A DNA stretch of 8,851 nucleotides from Actinomycetes bacterium. Lineage in GTDB: Bacteria > Actinomycetota > Actinomycetes > Actinomycetales > Microbacteriaceae. The stretch is taken from contig JAEWJG010000042.1 in the NCBI GenBank assembly GCA_023386675.1, positions 1 to 8,851 of the forward strand, written 5' to 3'. The notes under the pieces were generated by a model. The model saw nothing but the letters and a program-made list of their open reading frames with translations, was not told the origin of the DNA and made no database searches. Made by a program: the position numbers and the translations under genes. Positions 6,575-8,851 of the stretch are shown piece after piece (the first letter of the stretch is position 1; each line of letters begins with the position of its first letter).

Positions 6575-6772
6575 ATGGAGCTCACAGTCATCCGCCACGG
6601 CGACCAGCGACGGATGGTCGTCGCCGTCGAAGCGAGCAGCGAGGGCGACGCGCTGCGCACCATCCAGAAGGCGATCGGCCCGGTGACACTGGCGCGGGAG
6701 CAGCTGGTGACCCGCGGGCGACGCCGTGTCCTCTCCGGGGAGCGCCACGCCCGGGTTCCCGGTTATTTTTAG
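6575..6772 (+). CDS. Small protein of unknown function (65 aa)
   Basis: I do not recognise this 65-residue protein. Strong G/C third-position bias over nearly its whole length supports real coding. It begins MELTVIRHGDQRRMVVAVEA, which reads as two beta strands around a turn. A helix-like stretch follows (GDALRTIQKAIG), then a basic C-terminal third rich in Arg (RGRRRVLSGERHARVPGYF). No signal peptide, membrane helix or Cys motif is present. GAGGG at 6566-6570 lies 4 bases before the ATG. The same frame reaches back to GTG 6485, which overlaps the antiporter stop. That would give 95 residues, but the added codons include rare ones (ATA, CTA, AGT, CCA), so I prefer ATG 6575. Its last codons and stop lie inside the AT-rich element in front of the Fur-like gene. 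Confidence 0.6.
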   Translation: MELTVIRHGDQRRMVVAVEASSEGDALRTIQKAIGPVTLAREQLVTRGRRRVLSGERHARVPGYF

Positions 6773-6783
6773 TTATTCAAAAC
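6762..6783. promoter_or_regulatory. AT-rich element with GTTATT direct repeat, candidate Fur/PerR-type operator
   Basis: GTTATT occurs at 6762-6767 and again at 6772-6777, ten bases apart, and is followed by CAAAAC. This is the most AT-rich patch in an otherwise very GC-rich window. It sits directly upstream of the TAGGGT -10 element of the Fur-family gene, in the position of the -35 region. Fur-family regulators bind AT-rich sites and often control themselves. The match to a defined Fur or PerR consensus is imperfect, so this is inferred from position and composition. Confidence 0.5.
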
Positions 6784-6790
6784 ATGCCGG

Positions 6791-6796
6791 TAGGGT
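6791..6796 (+). promoter_or_regulatory. -10 element TAGGGT of a probable leaderless promoter (Fur-family gene)
   Basis: TAGGGT is followed by exactly 6 bases (CGAGAC) and ATG at 6803. There is no good ribosome binding site in front of this ATG. The transcript probably continues into the catalase gene. Confidence 0.55.
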
Positions 6797-6802
6797 CGAG
6801 AC

Positions 6803-7246
6803 ATGGACACGGCGGGGCTCGAGCAGACGTTGCGTGGGGCCGGCCTCAAGGTGACGCGCGGGCGACTGGCGGTGCTCCAAGCACTGGCCGAGCGGCCGCA
6901 CGCGGATGCCGAGGCGGTCTTCGGTGCGGTACTGACCACCCTGCCGGGCACCTCCATCCAGAACGTGCACAACGTGCTCGGCGACCTGACCGCGGCGGGC
7001 CTCCTCCGGCGGATCGAGCCTGCGGGCTCGGCCGCGCGGTACGAGCGCCGGATCGGCGACAACCACCACCACGTGGTCTGCACGTCGTGCGGAGCCGTCG
7101 CCGATGTCGACTGCGCCGTGGGGCATGCACCGTGCCTGCATCCGTCGGAGACGGGCGGCTACGCGATCGACACCGCTGAGGTCACCTTCTGGGGCGTGTG
7201 CCCGTCCTGCCAGGAGCGCGCCGCCGAGCGCGCTCCGCACCACTAG
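6803..7246 (+). CDS. Fur-family peroxide-responsive repressor (PerR/CatR-like)
   Basis: This 147-residue regulator has the Fur winged-helix domain (about 1-82) with the recognition region TSIQNVHNVLGDLTAAGLL (50-68). The dimer and metal domain follows. Structural zinc would be held by Cys93-x2-Cys96 and Cys133-x2-Cys136. The regulatory metal site has the His cluster His88-His89-His90, plus Asp101 where PerR has Asp104 and Fur has Glu; His33 may also take part. That Asp favours peroxide sensing over iron sensing. It lies 40 bases upstream of a monofunctional catalase, so by analogy with Streptomyces CatR it probably represses itself and the catalase until H2O2 oxidises its metal-site histidines. 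FurA is the alternative name, but FurA is normally paired with the bifunctional catalase-peroxidase KatG. Family is certain; the peroxide role is well supported inference. Confidence 0.9.
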   Translation: MDTAGLEQTLRGAGLKVTRGRLAVLQALAERPHADAEAVFGAVLTTLPGTSIQNVHNVLGDLTAAGLLRRIEPAGSAARYERRIGDNHHHVVCTSCGAVADVDCAVGHAPCLHPSETGGYAIDTAEVTFWGVCPSCQERAAERAPHH

Positions 7247-7247
7247 G

Positions 7248-7263
7248 CGCTCGTCCGCGAGCG
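7248..7263 (+). other. Small hairpin in the regulator-catalase gap
   Basis: CGCTCG (7248-7253) and CGAGCG (7258-7263) form a perfect 6-bp stem with a TCCG loop, starting one base after the regulator stop codon. It could partly end transcription, mark an RNA processing point or protect the catalase mRNA end. At this size in GC-rich DNA it could also be chance. Confidence 0.35.
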
Positions 7264-7275
7264 TACGTCACCACC

Positions 7276-7282
7276 GAGGGAG
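7276..7282 (+). promoter_or_regulatory. Ribosome binding site GAGGGAG of the catalase gene
   Basis: GAGGGAG lies 4 bases before ATG 7287. It decides this start over the in-frame ATG at 7104, which lies inside the Fur-family gene. Unlike most genes in the window, the catalase has a leader with a clear binding site, consistent with co-transcription from upstream. Confidence 0.6.
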
Positions 7283-7286
7283 AACC

Positions 7287-8780
7287 ATGTCGGACGACTA
7301 CACCACCACCCAGACCGGAACGCCGGTCGCCAGCGACGCGCATTCGCTGACGGCGGGGCGCGACGGCGCGACCGCGCTGCACGACCGCTACCTCGTCGAG
7401 AAGCTCGCGCAGTTCAACCGCGAGCGCATCCCGGAGCGGATCGTCCACGCGAAGGGCGGTGGGGCCTTCGGCGAGTTCGTCGTCACCGGCGACGTCACGG
7501 CCTACACCAAGGCAGCGGTCTTCCAGCCGGGCACGAGCACCCGCACCCTTCACCGCTTCTCGTCGGTCGCCGGCGAGCAGGGCTCACCCGACACCTGGCG
7601 CGACGTACGCGGCTTCTCGGTGAAGTTCTACACGACCGAGGGCAACTACGACATCGTGGGCAACAACACCCCGGTGTTCTTCATCCGCGACGGGATCAAG
7701 TTCCCCGACTTCATCCACTCGCAGAAGCGCCTCCCCGGGTCGGGCCTGCGCGACGCCGACATGCAGTGGGACTTCTGGACGCTCTCCCCCGAGTCCGCCC
7801 ACCAGGTGACCTACCTCATGGGCGACCGCGGCCTCCCGCGCTCGTGGCGCACGATGCCCGGCTACGGTTCGCACACCTACCAGTGGATCAACGCCGCCGG
7901 CGAACGGTTCTGGGTCAAGTACCACTTCCACTCGCTGCAGGGCAACGAGGAGATCACCGGCGTCGAGGCTGAGCAGCTCGCCGGCGCCGACGCCGACTAC
8001 TACCGTCGCGACCTCTACGAGGCGATCGAGCGCGGCGACTTCCCCGCGTGGCGCGTCTCGGTGCAGGTCATGCCGTACGAGGACGCCAAGGGGTACCGCT
8101 TCAACCCGTTCGACCTGACCAAGGTCTGGCCGCACAGCGACTACCCGCTCATCGAGGTCGGCATCCACACGCTGAACGAGAACCCGCAGAACTTCTTCGC
8201 CGAGATCGAGCAGGCCGCGTTCTCGCCCGCGAACACCGTGCCGGGCATCGACATCAGCCCCGACAAGATGCTCATGGCGCGCGTGTTCTCGTACCCCGAC
8301 GCCCAGCGCTACCGCGTCGGTACCAACTACAACGAGCTGCCGGTCAACCGTCCTGTCGCGCCGGTGCACAACTACTCGCAGGACGGCGCGGCGCGGCACA
8401 CGTTCAAGCCGGCCGATGCCCCGGTCTACGCCCCGAACTCGTTCGGCGGACCGGCGGCCCAGCCGGAGCGCGCGGGCGAGGGCTCGTGGGAGTCGGACGG
8501 CGCGCTCGTGCGCTCTGCCGCGACCCTGCACGCCGAAGACGACGACTTCGGACAGGCCGGCACGCTCTACCGCGAGGTGTATGACGACGCAGCCAAGGAG
8601 CGCTTCCTCGACACGATCTCGGGCGCGATCAGCGGCGTGAAGCGCGAGGACATCCGCGAGCGCGCCATCCAGTACTGGACGAACGTCGACGCGACGCTGG
8701 GCCGCCTGCTCCGCGACCGCCTCGCCTCAGGCGGCGAGACCCCGAACGAGTCCGCCGAGTACGTCGGCGTCGCCGAGTAA
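7287..8780 (+). CDS. katA: Monofunctional heme catalase (small-subunit type)
   Basis: This 497-residue enzyme converts hydrogen peroxide to water and oxygen. FNRERIPERIVHAKGGGAFG (43-62) carries the distal His54. RFSSVAGE (90-97) carries the conserved Ser92. GNYDIVGNNTPVFFIRD (119-135) carries the catalytic Asn126. ARVFSYPDAQRYRVGTNY (331-348) carries the proximal heme ligand Tyr336, with Arg332 beside it. RFNPFDLTKVWPHSDYPL (271-288) matches the core. The length fits small-subunit, clade-3-like catalases and lacks the extra C-terminal domain of large-subunit enzymes. No signal peptide is seen, so it is cytoplasmic. The start at ATG 7287 follows GAGGGAG; the frame upstream belongs to the regulator gene's shadow. 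It lies 40 bases after the Fur-family gene and is probably co-transcribed with it, so peroxide induction is expected. The gene is complete, with all key residues present. Confidence 0.97.
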   Translation: MSDDYTTTQTGTPVASDAHSLTAGRDGATALHDRYLVEKLAQFNRERIPERIVHAKGGGAFGEFVVTGDVTAYTKAAVFQPGTSTRTLHRFSSVAGEQGSPDTWRDVRGFSVKFYTTEGNYDIVGNNTPVFFIRDGIKFPDFIHSQKRLPGSGLRDADMQWDFWTLSPESAHQVTYLMGDRGLPRSWRTMPGYGSHTYQWINAAGERFWVKYHFHSLQGNEEITGVEAEQLAGADADYYRRDLYEAIERGDFPAWRVSVQVMPYEDAKGYRFNPFDLTKVWPHSDYPLIEVGIHTLNENPQNFFAEIEQAAFSPANTVPGIDISPDKMLMARVFSYPDAQRYRVGTNYNELPVNRPVAPVHNYSQDGAARHTFKPADAPVYAPNSFGGPAAQPERAGEGSWESDGALVRSAATLHAEDDDFGQAGTLYREVYDDAAKERFLDTISGAISGVKREDIRERAIQYWTNVDATLGRLLRDRLASGGETPNESAEYVGVAE

Positions 8781-8817
8781 GCCGCCCGTCCCCGACGCAC
8801 GAACCGGAGGAGCCCCC

Positions 8818-8837
8818 CGCCCCCCAGGCCCGGGGCG
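8818..8837 (+). terminator. Possible catalase terminator hairpin
   Basis: CGCCCC (8818-8823) pairs with GGGGCG (8832-8837) around an 8-base loop, 37 bases after the catalase stop. No T tract follows. Such stems arise easily in C-rich DNA, so this is weak. The rest of 8781-8851 shows no gene. Confidence 0.3.
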
Positions 8838-8851
8838 CCGCCCGTTAGCGG

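Noticed and set aside
7104..7286. Catalase start at ATG 7104
   Set aside because: It would overlap the Fur-family gene by over 140 bases, adds an Arg/Ser-rich nonsense segment, and lacks the ribosome binding site found at 7276.
7584..8531. Minus-strand 315-residue Val/Arg/Glu-rich frame
   Set aside because: It is antisense to the catalase, which retains every catalytic residue.
8841..8851. Possible stop codon of a minus-strand neighbour (TTA on plus, 8845-8847)
   Set aside because: Only a few bases are available, so a gene cannot be supported.

Overview
The window is high-GC DNA (strong G/C at third codon positions) and reads like the chromosome of an actinobacterium. Protein style, compact spacing and probable leaderless starts fit Microbacteriaceae (Leifsonia or Microbacterium type), although the family assignment is an inference. 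No rRNA, tRNA, CRISPR array, phage gene or insertion sequence was seen. Coding density is high and no gene-free stretch exceeds 300 bases.

Layout. (1) Positions 1-711, minus strand: the N-terminal part of an FtsX/MacB-like ABC transporter permease, cut by the window edge. (2) 790-1782, plus, divergent from it: a short class I mannose-6-phosphate isomerase. (3) 1817-2359, plus: a small protein with two Cys-rich zinc-binding clusters followed by a GIY-YIG (T5orf172/MUG113-like) nuclease domain. (4) 2362-2426: a perfect 23-bp inverted repeat between convergent genes. (5) 2451-4004, minus: a 14-TM DHA2-type MFS exporter. (6) 4159-4719, plus: a divergent TetR-family regulator. Two identical copies of CGGAGGGTTCCTCCG lie between the exporter and the regulator and flank overlapping divergent -10 elements. 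(7) 4761-6488, plus: a CPA1 Na+/H+ antiporter. (8) 6575-6772, plus: an unrecognised 65-residue protein. (9) 6803-7246, plus: a Fur-family, PerR/CatR-like peroxide sensor. (10) 7287-8780, plus: a monofunctional heme catalase. The last 71 bases hold only a possible hairpin.

How the genes work together. Two regulator-target modules are clear. In the first, the TetR protein probably represses the MFS exporter and itself through the paired operators. In the second, the Fur/PerR-like regulator probably represses itself and the catalase through an AT-rich element upstream of its promoter, as in the CatR-catalase arrangement known in Streptomyces. The antiporter, sugar-phosphate isomerase, permease and GIY-YIG gene look like independent single genes.

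Five of the eight larger genes have a TANNNT -10 element ending 6 or 7 bases before the start codon, which suggests leaderless transcripts. I see no strong evidence for an unknown multi-gene system. The points most worth checking are the long perfect inverted repeat, the twin-operator divergent promoter, the leaderless-start pattern and the small orphan gene upstream of the catalase regulator.
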